Position numbers and translations under genes: made by a program. Shown piece by piece: positions 9,882 to 18,742 of a stretch of 64,000 nucleotides of DNA; the stretch's first letter is position 1, and every line of letters starts with the position of its first letter. Source of the DNA: Chloroflexota bacterium (GTDB lineage Bacteria > Chloroflexota > Anaerolineae > Aggregatilineales > Phototrophicaceae); the NCBI GenBank assembly GCA_028875185.1, contig JAPPFH010000002.1:1-64000 (forward strand). The letters run 5' to 3'. The notes under the pieces are model-generated. The model had not been told where the DNA came from. It did no database searches and saw nothing but the letters and a program-made list of their open reading frames with translations.

Positions 9882-11285
9882 ATGCGCCTGTCTCCAACGC
9901 TTACGCTGCTGGCCGCCGCCCTCGCCTTCGCGCTTGTTTTCGCGGTGGGAAGCCTACTGCTGCGGCCGCCCGCGCCCCTCATTCTCGCCGCTGGCTTCGA
10001 CCGCCCGGCGATCAGCCCTAATGCCGATGGAAAAGATGATATCGCCGTTTTCGGCTACCGCCTCTCGCGTCCGGCGACGGTCAGCCTGTCCCTGATTGCC
10101 GAGGGGGGGCCGCGGTTCTATTTCCGCCAAGGGCAGGCGCGCGCCGACGGCGACTACAGCGTGCTTTTCAGCGGCGTAGTAGACGGGTTTGCTCACGAGG
10201 GCGAAACGGTTCATGGTTATATTGAGCGGCGACTGATCCCAAATGGCGACTACAACTGGCAGTTGGAAGCGGAAGCCAACGATGGCGCAACCATGAGCGC
10301 GGACGGTTCGCTGCTTGTAGAGCAGGGCGATACGCCGCTGCCGATCATGTCCGAATTCTCTATTTCGCCCAGCGTCTTCTCGCCAAATCAGGATGGCGTT
10401 GCCGACCGCGTCAGCATCAATGTTTATCTGGAAAAAGATGTTGATCGCCTGGATGTTTTTCTCGTTGGCGAGGCTGGCGTGCGGATACCGATTTCGGCGC
10501 GAATTGAGGAACGGCAATACGGCGAAGCGGGACGTCATCGTTTCGATTATGAAGGCGGCATTGATCTCGGCGTTGATCCGCCGCCTGATGGCGCGTATCG
10601 CGTGGTCGCGCTGGCGCAAGACAAAGTCGGGCAGCGCATCCGGATGGAAGGCGAACTCACTATAACGACGGGCGGCAAGCCTTTTGCGGAAATCAAGCCG
10701 CAAGCGCCCGGCGTCGATGTCGCGTTTGGCGTCCAGCCCTACGATGAACGGTGGTTTGCGAAGGCCAGCAGTCTAGGGGATCGCCTGCCGCTGCCGGACG
10801 ACGCTTCATCGCTGGCATATTCGCAGCGGATCACGGTGCCCCTGGGCGATATGCTTGTCTTTCGTCTGACTGTCGAGAATTATGGTCCAGTGCCGATACG
10901 CACAAGCGGTCCGGCTCCGGGCACGGTTTATCAGCAGGATCAGTTGGCTGGCGCCTTGGGATTCTTTGATGAATCCGGCGCCTGGCGCGTCGGCATACAA
11001 TGCGAAACTTCAATCACCAGCTTTCCCTACCGCTGGGCAATCGCTCAAGATGGCAATCTGGATGAAGTCTATGACGAGGCGAGCGAGAATACGTACCGCT
11101 ACCTGGCGCCCGGACAACGCGCGCTGGTCTGGGGCGCTATCCGCATGACGGAGGTCAAGGCGCGCAACCCGCAGAATTGCTGGGCTGGGCTGATTCACGA
11201 GGATGTCGCCATCACGCTGCGCAACAATCACGTCGGTATGCGATCGATCATGATCATCGATCCACAAGACGGATCCGCAAGTTGA
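9882..11285 (+). CDS. secreted or membrane-anchored protein with SPNxDG repeats
   Basis: This 467-residue protein of unknown function begins with a hydrophobic signal or anchor (about residues 5-28). It contains two Ig-like units of the kind found in FlgD and CHU_C-type surface proteins. Each begins with an Asp-rich motif, ISPNADGKDD near 45 and FSPNQDGVAD near 175. The C-terminal third resembles a BsuPI-like beta domain (RITVPLGDMLVFRLTVENYGPVPI). I chose the ATG at 9882 over a TTG at 9852 because it places the hydrophobic segment at the N-terminus. Its stop overlaps the TTG start of the next glycosyltransferase gene, so the three genes probably form one operon for envelope polysaccharide. 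Confidence 0.7.
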   Translation: MRLSPTLTLLAAALAFALVFAVGSLLLRPPAPLILAAGFDRPAISPNADGKDDIAVFGYRLSRPATVSLSLIAEGGPRFYFRQGQARADGDYSVLFSGVVDGFAHEGETVHGYIERRLIPNGDYNWQLEAEANDGATMSADGSLLVEQGDTPLPIMSEFSISPSVFSPNQDGVADRVSINVYLEKDVDRLDVFLVGEAGVRIPISARIEERQYGEAGRHRFDYEGGIDLGVDPPPDGAYRVVALAQDKVGQRIRMEGELTITTGGKPFAEIKPQAPGVDVAFGVQPYDERWFAKASSLGDRLPLPDDASSLAYSQRITVPLGDMLVFRLTVENYGPVPIRTSGPAPGTVYQQDQLAGALGFFDESGAWRVGIQCETSITSFPYRWAIAQDGNLDEVYDEASENTYRYLAPGQRALVWGAIRMTEVKARNPQNCWAGLIHEDVAITLRNNHVGMRSIMIIDPQDGSAS

Positions 11286-12238
11286 CGGCTGCCCAGCTCG
11301 CCTCGAAGACCGATCTAGCGGTGATCGTCGTCACCTGGAACAACGCTGATGTTATCGGCGATGCGCTTCGTAGCCTGATTGACGACTTGAGGGAAAGCGG
11401 CCTGCGATACCGGGTCTGCGTGGTTGATTCGGGCTCGGGCGACCGTACTCTGGAGATCATACACGGCGATTTCCCCGCCGTGCAACTGATCGAGAATAAG
11501 GTGAACATTGGCTTCGCCGCAGCGAACAACTTGGCGATGAGAGCCCTCGGGTTCGGAAGCAGGCCGGGCGCGACCCAAAAGCCTGCAGCGGTTTATCTAC
11601 TGAATCCGGACACCATCACCCACCAAGGCGCAACCAAGCGTCTGTACGAAGCGCTGACGACAGAGCCGGATGTAGGAGTCGTCGGCGCGCGGCTTACCTT
11701 CGCCGACGGCAGCTTCCAGCACAGCGCCTTTCGCTTTCCAGGCCTTCGTCAAATTTGGGCTGAGCTCTTTCCGACGGCGGGACGTCTGTTGGAAGGTTCA
11801 TTCAATGGCCGGTACCCGCGCCCTTTGTACGCCAGCGCCGCGGCTTTTGAAGTAGATTTCACCCTCGGCGCGACCATGATGCTCAAGCGCGAGGTGATCG
11901 AACAGTCGGGCATGTTCGACGAAGATTTCTTCCTCTACTGCGAGGAGGTCGACTGGGCTTGGCGCATAAAGAATCAGGGCTGGCGCATTCTCTGCCTGCC
12001 AAGCGCCCACGTGACGCATATCGGCGGCGGCAGCACCTCGCAAGTCCGCCCTAGTAGCCTAATCCACTTGTGGAAAAGTAGGCTAATATTGTATGAGAAG
12101 CATTATCCGATTTGGAAGCGCTGGCTGGCGCGCTGGCTGGTCATACTTGGCATGCGGCGCAAAATGCGAAACCTGGACGCCGCCGACGCCAGCTTGCGCG
12201 AGGCCTGCCAGACGGTGATCGAGATGGCAAAGGCATGA
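11282..12238 (+). CDS. family 2 glycosyltransferase (rhamnosyltransferase-like)
   Basis: At 318 residues this is a GT-A fold enzyme. The N-terminus LAVIVVTWNNADVIGDAL and VCVVDSGSGDRTLEI form the nucleotide-sugar site, and LLNPD carries the metal-binding Asp. FDEDFFLYCEEVDWAWRIK is the acceptor and catalytic region typical of WbbL/RfbN-type rhamnosyltransferases. It probably transfers a sugar to a cell-surface polysaccharide. The most plausible start is TTG at 11282, overlapping the upstream stop as TTGA. An ATG at 11177 would add 35 residues that do not look like a GT2 N-terminus. It overlaps the next gene by four bases. Confidence 0.87.
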   Translation: MTAAQLASKTDLAVIVVTWNNADVIGDALRSLIDDLRESGLRYRVCVVDSGSGDRTLEIIHGDFPAVQLIENKVNIGFAAANNLAMRALGFGSRPGATQKPAAVYLLNPDTITHQGATKRLYEALTTEPDVGVVGARLTFADGSFQHSAFRFPGLRQIWAELFPTAGRLLEGSFNGRYPRPLYASAAAFEVDFTLGATMMLKREVIEQSGMFDEDFFLYCEEVDWAWRIKNQGWRILCLPSAHVTHIGGGSTSQVRPSSLIHLWKSRLILYEKHYPIWKRWLARWLVILGMRRKMRNLDAADASLREACQTVIEMAKA

Positions 12239-12987
12239 CGCATCTCACCGCCATTGTACTTACCTATAATGAGTCGGAGCATATTGCCGACTGCATCAAA
12301 TCATTAAGATTCGCCGACCGCGTCATCGTCTTCGACTCATACAGCACTGACGATACCGTGGCGATCGCGCAAGGCGCCGGCGCTGATATATTTCAGCATG
12401 AGTTCGTTGATTACGCCGAACAGCGCAATGCTGCGCTCGACGCCGCTGATGAAATGACCGATTGGGTCCTATTTGTAGATGCGGACGAGCGAGTGCCCGA
12501 CGCGCTGGCGGTGGAGATCAGACAGAAGATCAAGCTGCCGGATTATGCCGGCTGGCGGATGCCGCGACACAATTACATATTCGGCGCCTTGACCCGGGGC
12601 GCCGGCTGGTATCCCGATTATCAGACGCGCCTCCTGCGCGTCGGGCAAGCCTATTACGATCCGCGCCGCAAGGTGCATGAGGTGGTGAAGCTCTACGGCG
12701 AAGAAGGCACGATTCATCATCCCCTGGTGCACTACAATTATCGCGATTTGGAGCAATTCAAGGTCAAGCAAGAGCATTACGCGCGCATTGACGCGCAAAG
12801 CCTTTATTCAAACGGCGTACGACCCAAGCGGCACAATTTCGCGCTGCAGCCGCTGCGTCAGTTTTACTGGCGTTTTGTCACCTTGGGCGGCTATCGCGAT
12901 CGCCTGCACGGCCTGCGGCTGTCCCTTCTGATGGCTTGGTACGAATACCGCAAGTATCAGGCGCTCTCCGAGATGTGGCGGAAATAA
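12235..12987 (+). CDS. family 2 glycosyltransferase (WaaE/KdtX-like)
   Basis: The protein has 250 residues. LTAIVLTYNESEHIADCIKSL and VIVFDSYSTDDTVAIA are the nucleotide-sugar-binding elements, and DWVLFVDADERVP contains the DxD motif. QTRLLRVGQAYYDPRRKVHE matches the family of lipopolysaccharide-core beta-1,4-glucosyltransferases (WaaE/KdtX). In a Chloroflexota cell the acceptor is more likely another envelope glycan. The start ATG lies within ATGA shared with the upstream stop. Its gene is the last of the three-gene plus-strand operon and converges on hpf. Confidence 0.86.
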   Translation: MTHLTAIVLTYNESEHIADCIKSLRFADRVIVFDSYSTDDTVAIAQGAGADIFQHEFVDYAEQRNAALDAADEMTDWVLFVDADERVPDALAVEIRQKIKLPDYAGWRMPRHNYIFGALTRGAGWYPDYQTRLLRVGQAYYDPRRKVHEVVKLYGEEGTIHHPLVHYNYRDLEQFKVKQEHYARIDAQSLYSNGVRPKRHNFALQPLRQFYWRFVTLGGYRDRLHGLRLSLLMAWYEYRKYQALSEMWRK

Positions 12988-13024
12988 AGGCGAGCCCGCA
13001 TCGGCCAACCGCCTGGCGGCGCGC

Positions 13025-13624
13025 CTACCGCGGTATCAGGATGCCGTAGCCCCCGCTGTCGCGCCGATAAAGCACGTTGATTTGCTCGCTTTCCGCATTC
13101 ATAAACATATAAAAGCTGTGATCCAGCAATTCCAACTGTTCTATCGCTTCTTCTTCATGCATCGGCATCATCTCGATCAGTTTGCGGCGATACACCTCAG
13201 CCGCCGCGTCATGATCCTGCGCGTCAGCAGCGGTGAAGTTGGGTGAATCCTCGGCGAGATCAATCTCAGCGACCGTCGCCCGATACTTGTCGCGCACTTT
13301 CTGATTTTTGGATTTCCGCTTGCTTTTGAAACGATCGATCTGGCGGTGCAGCTTATCGACCGCCTTATTGATGGCGAAGCGAATCGTATCGCGATTTTCG
13401 ATGTTCATCTTTTCTTCGGCGCGCAGAATCGCGCCCCGCGCATGCTGAACCGTGATCTGGGCAATGGCGAGATCGGCCCCGCGATGCGTTCGAATTATCG
13501 ATAGCTCGACGCCAATATTGGAGATGTTGGGAAGGTAACGGTCGAGCTTGTCGACTTTGGATCGGGTATAGCTGTCAAGCGCCTCCGAGATTCTGATCCC
13601 GTCTCCATGAATGCTGACATTCAT
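13025..13624 (-). CDS. hpf: long-form ribosome hibernation promoting factor
   Basis: This 199-residue protein inactivates ribosomes in starved cells by dimerising them. Residues 1-100 are the S30AE/YfiA domain that binds the 30S decoding centre. A basic linker (FKSKRKSKNQK) follows. The C-terminal dimerisation domain ends with LLDHSFYMFMNAESEQINVLYRR and GGYGILIPR, diagnostic of the long form. It lies 30 bases downstream of the comF-like gene on the same strand, an order also known from Firmicutes. A CTTTCCTCC complement, a strong ribosome site, precedes the ATG. Confidence 0.94.
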   Translation of the reverse strand: MNVSIHGDGIRISEALDSYTRSKVDKLDRYLPNISNIGVELSIIRTHRGADLAIAQITVQHARGAILRAEEKMNIENRDTIRFAINKAVDKLHRQIDRFKSKRKSKNQKVRDKYRATVAEIDLAEDSPNFTAADAQDHDAAAEVYRRKLIEMMPMHEEEAIEQLELLDHSFYMFMNAESEQINVLYRRDSGGYGILIPR

Positions 13625-13654
13625 CGCTTTCCTCCTGGGGATTCCACTAGGTCG

Positions 13655-14356
13655 TTAAGCGTGGCTGATGGTGATTCCGTACACGGCGTCAGCCCCTTTT
13701 GCCTTTAGCGCCCGGGCGCACTCTCTAAGCGTCGATCCAGTTGTCACCACGTCATCAATCAGCAGGACGGAAAGACCGTTCACGTTTTGGCTCGCGCGGA
13801 ATGCATTCTTGACGTTAGCGCTTCGTTCATGCCCGGATAACATCGCTTGCTGGTGCGTCTTTCGTATCCGCCTGATCGCATCCGCGCGAGCCGCTAAACC
13901 CGTCGCCGCAACAAAAGGCTGGCACAGTAAGGCGGACTGATTATAACCTCTTTCCGCTTCCCGGTCGGCAGACAAGGGCACCGGCGCGACAAAGTCTATC
14001 CGCCAATCAACCAATCGAAGCGCCTCGACCAGGCGGTTGGCCAAGGGCAAAGCGAGATCGCGCGCGCCATCATACTTGAAGGCTTGTACGGCGCTCCGCA
14101 GAATGCCACGATGTTTCCCAGTAGCAATCAGCGCATCCAGCTCATCCGGTGTTTCTCGCGTACCGGGAGACAGCACGACTGCGGTTTGCTCAAGCGTATG
14201 ACGACAACTGGCGCAGAAGCGGTAGTCCACACGACCGCAGTTGCCGCATGAAGGTGGAAAGATAAGATCCTGCAACCAGATCGCAGCAAATTCGGCGAAT
14301 CGTTCAAGCCGCTGCATACGGCTTTCCACGCTTGTGGCTTCCGTGGCCGCTTGCAT
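13655..14356 (-). CDS. ComF-family phosphoribosyltransferase-fold protein
   Basis: The 233-residue protein starts with a four-cysteine zinc ribbon (PPSCGNCGRVDYRFCASCRHTL, about residues 34-57). It continues with a PRTase domain in which the PRPP-binding loop VLLIDDVVTTGSTLRECA lies at about 200-217. Members of the family (ComFC, GntX) take part in handling imported single-stranded DNA or in an undefined nucleotide role. No other competence gene is nearby apart from the YifB/ComM homologue at 42 kb. A GGGGAA ribosome site precedes the ATG. It is transcribed towards hpf. Confidence 0.88.
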   Translation of the reverse strand: MQAATEATSVESRMQRLERFAEFAAIWLQDLIFPPSCGNCGRVDYRFCASCRHTLEQTAVVLSPGTRETPDELDALIATGKHRGILRSAVQAFKYDGARDLALPLANRLVEALRLVDWRIDFVAPVPLSADREAERGYNQSALLCQPFVAATGLAARADAIRRIRKTHQQAMLSGHERSANVKNAFRASQNVNGLSVLLIDDVVTTGSTLRECARALKAKGADAVYGITISHA

Positions 14357-14385
14357 TGTTTCCCCGCGGGCTTATCGGTCGTCCC

Positions 14386-14407
14386 GTATGCTTCGATTCT
14401 AGCATAC
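14386..14407. promoter_or_regulatory. inverted repeat over the presumed comF -10 region
   Basis: GTATGCT (14386-14392) and AGCATAC (14401-14407) are perfect 7-base arms with an 8-base spacer. On the minus strand TAGAAT (14401-14396), a good -10 for the comF-hpf pair, overlaps the right arm. This is the usual position for a repressor site, but no regulator is identified. Confidence 0.3.
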
Positions 14408-14582
14408 AAGCATTGGGATTCCGCCATTGTTGCGCCAAAGCCGATGACAAGTTGCTGTCACTTGAGGCCTTGCGCTTGGGATCAGACCTGAAGGTGAACC
14501 TGCTTTGGCAGCAAGGATTTGTTAAGCGTTCTATGCTATATTTGATCATAGAGGCAGCGTTGGCGAGGGGGCGAAAACCGCA

Positions 14583-15359
14583 TTGGAGCGTAGACGTTGC
14601 GCCGGATTGACCTTCTACCGCAACGAAGAATGGCGCGATCTTCGGCATGGCATTTTCACGCGTCATGGCGGCGTCAGCGAGACGCCCTGGCGGTCGCTGA
14701 ATTTAGGCGCTTCAATCGGTGATGATCTCGCGGCGGTCAAAGAAAATCAAAATCGCGTATTTCAGGCAGCCGACGTAAATGGCGAGCGCGCCGTAAGCTG
14801 TTGGCTGGTGCATAGTGTCGATACGCTGGTCGTAAGTGAGAGTACAAGGCGCAACGGCAAGCTGAATAAAGCCGATGCCCTTATCACCGACCAACCTGAT
14901 ACGCCGCTGGTCATGCGTTTTGCCGATTGTGTGCCGCTGCTGTACTACGATAGAACGAGGCGGGTCATTGGCTTGGGGCACGCGGGCTGGCGCGGCACGG
15001 TGAAGGGCATGGCTTCAAATGTCGTTTCGATGCTGCAGAAGACATACAACTGTCGGGCAGCCGATATCGAGGTCGTTATCGGCCCGGCCATTTCACGCCG
15101 CAACTACCGCGTGGGCGAAGATGTGGCCCACCAAGCCGAAGCGTATTTCGGCAAAGGGGCTGGCGTCGTTTGGCGCGATCCCGTCGCGGGGGCGCCCCAT
15201 CTCGATCTCTGGCGCGCTAATCGGCTGGATTTGGAAAGCAGCGGTGTGACGAAGATCAAGGTCTTGGACATCTGCACCTTTGAGAACAAGGAAGATTTCT
15301 ATTCGCATCGTGCGGAAAACGGTGTGACCGGACGCTTTGGGGTGGTGGTTTCCCTGTGA
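14583..15359 (+). CDS. pgeF: peptidoglycan editing factor / purine nucleoside phosphorylase (YfiH/LACC1 family)
   Basis: This 258-residue protein has the multicopper-polyphenol-oxidase-like fold, now linked to purine nucleoside phosphorylase and peptidoglycan editing activities. Family signatures include FTRHGGVS near 22-30, the His motif LVHSVDT, MRFADCVPLLYYD with the active-site Cys, and GLGHAGWRGTVKG. The start is read as TTG about 12 bases after GAGGGG. A second TTG eight codons later is possible. It overlaps the next gene (GTGA), so pgeF, the PLP protein and yggT appear to be one operon, a common grouping in bacteria. Confidence 0.9.
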   Translation: MERRRCAGLTFYRNEEWRDLRHGIFTRHGGVSETPWRSLNLGASIGDDLAAVKENQNRVFQAADVNGERAVSCWLVHSVDTLVVSESTRRNGKLNKADALITDQPDTPLVMRFADCVPLLYYDRTRRVIGLGHAGWRGTVKGMASNVVSMLQKTYNCRAADIEVVIGPAISRRNYRVGEDVAHQAEAYFGKGAGVVWRDPVAGAPHLDLWRANRLDLESSGVTKIKVLDICTFENKEDFYSHRAENGVTGRFGVVVSL

Positions 15360-16078
15360 ACATTCACGAAAATATCAAGCGCGTCCAGGATTGCATCGCC
15401 GCCAGCTGCGCCCGGGTCGATCGTGACCCGTCCGAGATTACGTTGGTCGCCGTTAGCAAGCAGCAATCGGCAGCGGCGATACTCGAAGCCATAGAAGCCG
15501 GATTGAAACACCTGGGTGAAAACCGCGTAGAAGAGGGTATAGCCAAGATTCCGCAAGTGAATGAGCGCGCGAACACTGATGTCATTTGGCACATGGTCGG
15601 TCATGTCCAAAGCAGAAAAGCCAAACAGGTCGTTTCCCATTTTGATGTTGTACAGTCGGTTGACAGCCTGAAATTAGCCAAGCGTCTTTCGCGCTTTGCC
15701 TGTGAAGGCAATCGGTCGCTCAACTTACTGCTGGAGATAAATGTTTCAGGCGAAGCATCGAAATACGGATTTGCGGGTTATAATTGGCAGCGAGATGATT
15801 CGGTGAAAGAGCGACTTTGGCGCGAGGCGCGCGGGATAGCGGCTTTGCCCAATATCGAAACAACTGGCTTGATGACGATGGCGCCCTTCGCGGCTGAGGA
15901 AAAGACGATCCGCCGAACTTTCGCCGATTTGCGGGGGCTGCGAGACGATTTGGCTCGCGAGGTTGGACTGCCGCTGCCGGTACTGAGTATGGGAATGACC
16001 GATGATTATCACATCGCAATTGAAGAAGGCGCCACTATGATCCGCGTTGGACGCGCCATATTTGGGGAACGCGCTTGA
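15356..16078 (+). CDS. yggS: YggS/PLPBP-family pyridoxal phosphate homeostasis protein
   Basis: This 240-residue protein is a single-domain TIM barrel that binds PLP without catalysing a known reaction and buffers PLP and amino acid pools. The PLP lysine is in LVAVSKQQSAAAI (about residue 35). GENRVEEG, WHMVGHVQSRKAK and LSMGMTDDYHIAIEEGATMIRVG are all characteristic. Translation starts at GTG overlapping the pgeF stop by four bases, so the two are translationally coupled. Confidence 0.94.
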   Translation: MNIHENIKRVQDCIAASCARVDRDPSEITLVAVSKQQSAAAILEAIEAGLKHLGENRVEEGIAKIPQVNERANTDVIWHMVGHVQSRKAKQVVSHFDVVQSVDSLKLAKRLSRFACEGNRSLNLLLEINVSGEASKYGFAGYNWQRDDSVKERLWREARGIAALPNIETTGLMTMAPFAAEEKTIRRTFADLRGLRDDLAREVGLPLPVLSMGMTDDYHIAIEEGATMIRVGRAIFGERA

Positions 16079-16109
16079 TGATGAAGTTGGACGAAAGGCT
16101 AAGACAGTG

Positions 16110-16355
16110 ATGAACCCGATTTTTGCTGTGCTGTACTGGGCGCTTCAGGTATACCAGTTGATCCTGCTGGCGCGCGTATTGATGACTTGGATACCCAATC
16201 TCGATCCCAGCAACCCCATCGCTCGTATGCTCTACCAAGCGACCGAGCCCGTGCTGGCGCCTATTCGCAGCGCGCTGCCGCCGCTGGGCGGCGTCGACCT
16301 GAGCCCTCTGGTGGTATTCCTGGGAATAAGCGTATTAATGCAACTGGTGGTGTAG
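16110..16355 (+). CDS. yggT: YggT-family membrane protein
   Basis: The protein has 81 residues and one YggT unit with two membrane segments. The signature LLARVLMTWIPNLDPSNPIARMLYQATEPVLAPIR includes the conserved SW-like turn and the TEP-L-PIR motif. It sits in the cell membrane. The family is associated with cell division and osmotic-shock genes, but its role is undefined. I place the start at ATG 16110; the frame stays open 21 codons upstream, overlapping yggS. It is the last gene of the pgeF-yggS-yggT set and converges on the zinc-ribbon gene. Confidence 0.88.
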   Translation: MNPIFAVLYWALQVYQLILLARVLMTWIPNLDPSNPIARMLYQATEPVLAPIRSALPPLGGVDLSPLVVFLGISVLMQLVV

Positions 16356-16404
16356 CGCCACTTCGATTCCGCGCGCGCCCAGGGCTTCATGCAGTGTTCG
16401 CTGG

Positions 16405-17106
16405 CTAGATTCTGATCAGAATTCGGCCGCAACTTTGGCAATGCACCAGACCATCGCCGCGGTTTATTGCGGTAATGACGATGTAATTCTGCTCGATTCC
16501 ACAAATGGTGCAGGCTTTGTCTTTGAGGACGGCGACGGGCCTATTTGATTTTGCGGCTCTCATGCTGTTGTAGGTCTGGAAGACTTGCTGCGGGATGGCT
16601 GCCACCGATGTTTTTCGCCGCGCCAACATTTGACCAACCTTATCGGTTAGGTCATCTTTTTCGTTCAAGAGATCTTTGCTTTCCAGCTCGCGCTCAGCTT
16701 GCACGCTTTGGCGCCGGGAGTCAGCCGCATCCGCCTTGCCTTGAAGTTCGTCCCGCTCGCTATTGAGCCTTTGCAATTCATCATCGAGAACCGACCGGCG
16801 CCTGGCCAAGGCTTCGAGCTCCATCTGCATATCCTGCAGCTCTTTGGGGTTCGTTACTTCGCCGCTATAGAGGCGGGCTTCCGCGCTTTGCCGCTTGTCG
16901 ACCACGGAAGCGATTTCCAGTTCCATGTCGCGAACGCGCGCCTGCGCAGACTCCAGCGCCGCTTGCGCTTCCTCGTTCTCGGCTTCTACCTCCCGCAGCG
17001 CCGCGTCGTCTTCCAACTGCGCGTTGATCGCTTTGATCCGTTGCGCTCGTTCAAGAATATCGAGCTCAAGTTCTTGTAATCGGTATAACGCGGCTACATC
17101 TGACAT
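16405..17106 (-). CDS. coiled-coil protein with C4 zinc ribbon (CT398/zf-RING_7 family)
   Basis: The protein has 233 residues. Residues 5-170 are a long heptad-rich coiled-coil hairpin. The C-terminal domain has CTICGIEQ and HCQSCGRIL, a four-cysteine zinc ribbon separated by about 20 residues. Proteins of this family are suggested to bind nucleic acid or scaffold other proteins; no activity is established. The start has a GAGGG site nine bases upstream. A perfect 14-base palindrome at 16409-16422 spans the last codons and is probably coincidental. Confidence 0.85.
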   Translation of the reverse strand: MSDVAALYRLQELELDILERAQRIKAINAQLEDDAALREVEAENEEAQAALESAQARVRDMELEIASVVDKRQSAEARLYSGEVTNPKELQDMQMELEALARRRSVLDDELQRLNSERDELQGKADAADSRRQSVQAERELESKDLLNEKDDLTDKVGQMLARRKTSVAAIPQQVFQTYNSMRAAKSNRPVAVLKDKACTICGIEQNYIVITAINRGDGLVHCQSCGRILIRI

Positions 17107-17287
17107 GTGCCAAACCCTCGCAGAAAAGTGTTGTACTTGGTCCGCGTATATAATAACGCAAGTTCGCCAAGTTCGTTTAATGGTTTTCGTGATGTCGGGG
17201 GCGCCCGCCTCCCGGTGACCAGGATAAACCGATGACCCGCAGCGAGCGAAAGCTATTCTATCGGCTTCAAACGCTAATGAGGCGCGG

Positions 17288-18742
17288 ATGCCAAACTTGC
17301 GCAGGCTGACAACGGAGCGCGCTGCGGGGATAATCGTTTTTCTTCTAATCTTCGCTATGTCAAGTCGCGTCTCGATTGATGCCGATATGTGGTGGCACCT
17401 TCGTCTTGGCGAGCAGACCCTCGAAACGGGCCAGCCCGTTTATGCCGACGGTCTTTCACATTCGCGCGCTGGCGTCGTGCACTGGAATCACAGTTGGCTG
17501 GCTCAGGCGCTTATGTTTGGCTTATGGCGCCTTGCTGGCCACTTGGGCTTGACAATTTATATGTCTGCGCTCGCAACCTTCGGCATCTTCTTCCTCTATC
17601 GCGCGGGCAGGGGCAGCATTTACACGCAGGCTTTCGCGCTCATATTTGGCGCGGCCTGCGCCGCCGCTTTCTGGTCGCCGCGACCGCAGATGTTCACCTT
17701 TTGCTTAAGCGCTATTTTGGTCTCCCTGCTCTTTGACCTAAAGCGCCGGGGAAGGGACAGGCTCATCTGGCTGCCACTACTGCTGTGGTTTTGGGGCAAT
17801 TGCCATGGCGGCTATGTGTTCGGCTTTGTTCTGATTGGCGCCTTTGCCCTGGGTGAAACGCTTAACAACGCTTTCGCCAGCGGCAGCGCGCCCGTCCCGA
17901 TGAATAAAATTTGGAAGCTTATTTCGATTGCGCTGCTGTCGCTGCTGATCCTGCCGCTTAATCCGCTTGGCTTGGTGGTCATTGCGGTTCCGTTTGACAC
18001 TCTCGGCATCAGCGGGCTGCGAGAATACATTCAGGAATGGCAATCACCTGACCTCAGCCAGCCCTATACCTGGGGCTTCGTCATTCTGCTGCTAATGCTG
18101 CTTGGCGCCACTTTAGCGAGCCGGCGCCGCCTGGATTGGACAGAGGCGGTCTTTGTGGCAGGCGCGTTCTGCCTTGCGCTGGTGTCCGGGCGCAATCTCC
18201 CATTATTCGCGGTCGCCACTGTACCCATTGCGACATCGCGCATGGATGAAGCGCTGACGCGCCGCGGTTGGTCGATCCAGCGATCCCCGCGCGAGTCGCC
18301 GTGCCGCGTCATAATCAATCTCGCTCTGATCGGCCTGGTTGCCGCTGGCGCCCTTCTGCGCCTGGAATACGTATCGAACGAAAACACGGTGAATGCCGCC
18401 GTGGCGCATAACTGGCCCATTGACGCTATCCGCCGCTTGAATGCGCGGACGGACGCTGGCAATCTGTTCAACAGCTACAATTGGGGTGGCTATCTCATTT
18501 TCGCCGCGCGCAACAATCCGGTCTTTATCGATGGGCGGACCGACCTGCATCGCGATTTGCTGGCTGACTATGTCGCCGCCCTGGGTGGGCGAGCTTGGCG
18601 GGCTGTCTTTGAAAAATGGGATATCGCCATTGCCTTGATCGAAACGAACAGCGGGCTGGCGGCGCAGCTTGAAGCCGCGACCGATTGGCAACTCGATTAT
18701 GCTGATGATTTGGCGAGCGTCTATGTGAGAATCCAGCCATGA
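17288..18742 (+). CDS. polytopic membrane protein, GT-C-like, function unknown
   Basis: The 484-residue protein has about ten membrane segments between residues 12 and 385 and a soluble C-terminal domain. Early acidic residues (SIDADMWWHLRLGEQTLETG) lie in the first extracytoplasmic loop, where GT-C glycosyltransferases keep catalytic Asp residues. The segment LFNSYNWGGYLIFAARNNPVFIDGRTDLH is typical of a widespread family of uncharacterised membrane proteins in envelope gene sets. It may be a lipid-linked sugar transferase, but this is not shown. A GAGG site lies five bases before the ATG. The gene overlaps the next by four bases. Confidence 0.7.
   Translation: MPNLRRLTTERAAGIIVFLLIFAMSSRVSIDADMWWHLRLGEQTLETGQPVYADGLSHSRAGVVHWNHSWLAQALMFGLWRLAGHLGLTIYMSALATFGIFFLYRAGRGSIYTQAFALIFGAACAAAFWSPRPQMFTFCLSAILVSLLFDLKRRGRDRLIWLPLLLWFWGNCHGGYVFGFVLIGAFALGETLNNAFASGSAPVPMNKIWKLISIALLSLLILPLNPLGLVVIAVPFDTLGISGLREYIQEWQSPDLSQPYTWGFVILLLMLLGATLASRRRLDWTEAVFVAGAFCLALVSGRNLPLFAVATVPIATSRMDEALTRRGWSIQRSPRESPCRVIINLALIGLVAAGALLRLEYVSNENTVNAAVAHNWPIDAIRRLNARTDAGNLFNSYNWGGYLIFAARNNPVFIDGRTDLHRDLLADYVAALGGRAWRAVFEKWDIAIALIETNSGLAAQLEAATDWQLDYADDLASVYVRIQP

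Noticed and set aside
16409-16422. 14-base perfect palindrome ATTCTGATCAGAAT
   Set aside because: Falls within the last codons of the zinc-ribbon gene and has no U-run, so it is not a terminator; probably chance.
17149-17154. Perfect TATAAT near the start of the zinc-ribbon/membrane protein spacer
   Set aside because: No acceptable -35 at 16-18 bases; more than 130 bases from the plus-strand start at 17288, so not listed as a promoter.
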